Source: Duncaniella sp.
GTDB taxonomy: Bacteria; Bacteroidota; Bacteroidia; Bacteroidales; Muribaculaceae
Assembly (NCBI GenBank): GCA_029052375.1
Contig: JAIDJD010000191.1
Span: 1-6,766 of the forward strand
Direction of reading: 5' to 3'
DNA length: 6,766 nucleotides
A program made the position numbers and the translations under genes. The notes under the pieces are model-generated. The model saw only the letters and a program-made list of their open reading frames with translations. It was not told the DNA's origin and did no database searches. Below are positions 6,038 through 6,766 of the stretch, piece by piece; within the stretch, counting starts at the first letter, position 1, and every line of letters begins with the position of its first letter.

Positions 6038-6766
6038 ATGCGTCCTGTCAAACTTTTGCTCACGTTCATTCTCGGAGCCATACTGCTCGTCCCCGCCGCC
6101 GCGGCCAAGGATTTCACCGTAGTCATAGATGCCGGACACGGAGGCCGTGACGCAGGTGCGCTCGGCCTGCGCACAAACGAGAAAAGCATCAACCTGAGCG
6201 TGGCCCGGAAACTGCGCAAGCTCATCCTCGACAACATGGACGACGCCAAGGTAGAGATGACCCGAGACAAAGATGTCTTCGTCACCCTCCAGGGACGCGC
6301 CGACTTTGCCAACCGCAAGCACGCGGATGTCTTCATATCCATCCACGCCAACTCGCTTGACCGCAAGTCGCCCTCGTACAGCCGTGTCAACGGCGCCGCG
6401 GTCTACACCCTCGGTCTCGACCGCTCGGACACCAACCTCAGCGTGGCCATGAGAGAGAACGCCGTGATGAAGATGGAGGACGACTACACAACAGTCTACG
6501 AAGGCTTCGACCCCTCGTCGACCGAGAGCTACATAGCCTTCGAGATGATGCAGCACAAGAACATGGACCAGAGCGTCCGACTGGCCGAGGCCGTGCAGAA
6601 CCAGCTTGTGCGCACCGCGGGCCGCAAGAACAACGGCGTGCGCCAGGCTCCCTTCTGGGTGCTGGTGCGCACGAGTATGCCCGCCATCCTCGTCGAGCTC
6701 GACTTCATATCCAACCCCAGGATGGAAAAGTTCATGGCCAGCGACGAGGGCTCGTCGCTCCTGGCC
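6038..6766 (+). CDS. N-acetylmuramoyl-L-alanine amidase (Amidase_3), 3' end missing
   Basis: Cell-wall hydrolase that cuts the bond between N-acetylmuramic acid and L-alanine of the peptidoglycan stem peptide, acting in the periplasm. The first 243 codons are present and the frame is open at the window end. The signal peptide MRPVKLLLTFILGAILLVPAAAA is followed at once by the catalytic domain. Zinc ligands of the AmiC/CwlD family are visible: His34 in DAGHGG, Glu48 in NEKSINL and His103 in SIHAN. The catalytic Glu220 lies in VELDFISNP. The segment at about 106-175 corresponds to the insertion that, in AmiB/AmiC-type enzymes, contains a regulatory helix blocking the active site until an activator binds. 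Whether it does so here is inference. The domain is nearly complete, so only its end and any C-terminal extension are missing. ATG 6038 is preferred because it begins a standard signal peptide downstream of the -7 box. An in-frame ATG at 5966 would add 24 residues. The gene is divergent from the GldB-like gene. Confidence 0.92.
   Translation, partial: MRPVKLLLTFILGAILLVPAAAAKDFTVVIDAGHGGRDAGALGLRTNEKSINLSVARKLRKLILDNMDDAKVEMTRDKDVFVTLQGRADFANRKHADVFISIHANSLDRKSPSYSRVNGAAVYTLGLDRSDTNLSVAMRENAVMKMEDDYTTVYEGFDPSSTESYIAFEMMQHKNMDQSVRLAEAVQNQLVRTAGRKNNGVRQAPFWVLVRTSMPAILVELDFISNPRMEKFMASDEGSSLLA

Noticed and set aside
5014..6390. Several 70-180-codon frames overlapping the lipoprotein and amidase genes on opposite or shifted frames
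   Set aside because: Arg/Pro/Ala-rich or Val/Gly-rich translations typical of shadows in GC-rich coding DNA; each is contradicted by a gene with clear motifs.

Overview
The window looks like ordinary chromosomal housekeeping DNA from a Bacteroidota member, most likely order Bacteroidales and possibly a GC-rich Muribaculaceae-type gut bacterium. The order-level placement rests on three signs: the isoleucyl-tRNA synthetase resembles remembered Bacteroides IleRS along its length, there is a GldB-type lipoprotein, and the upstream regions carry TAnnTTTG-type -7 promoter boxes. The family-level guess is weaker.

Layout. Positions 1-118 lie downstream of ileS and hold a strong hairpin (60-91) but no visible gene. 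Positions 119-3685 (minus) are a complete ileS for a long class-2-type isoleucyl-tRNA synthetase. Positions 3686-3858 are intergenic, with a convincing ileS promoter and a 7-bp-phased degenerate tandem repeat. Positions 3859-4941 (minus) encode an AI-2E/PerM-family membrane protein. After a 35-nt gap, 4977-5915 (minus) encode a GldB-like lipoprotein, probably in one transcript with the membrane protein. Positions 5916-6037 are a divergent promoter region. Positions 6038-6766 (plus) hold the first 243 codons of a secreted, zinc-dependent N-acetylmuramoyl-L-alanine amidase that runs off the end of the window.

How the genes relate. The amidase, the lipoprotein and the membrane protein are all envelope proteins, but nothing in the sequence shows that they act together. 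ileS has its own promoter and is an independent translation gene.

The most interesting point is in IleRS. The class I HIGH signature is replaced by Gly-Ile-His-His, the GXHH arrangement that, as recalled from the literature, marks IleRS2 enzymes hyper-resistant to mupirocin. Also worth a look are a nearly identical promoter core shared by ileS and the amidase, and the heptamer repeat behind the membrane-protein gene. I found no CRISPR array, mobile element, RNA gene, toxin-antitoxin or defence module, and no convincing undescribed multi-gene system.
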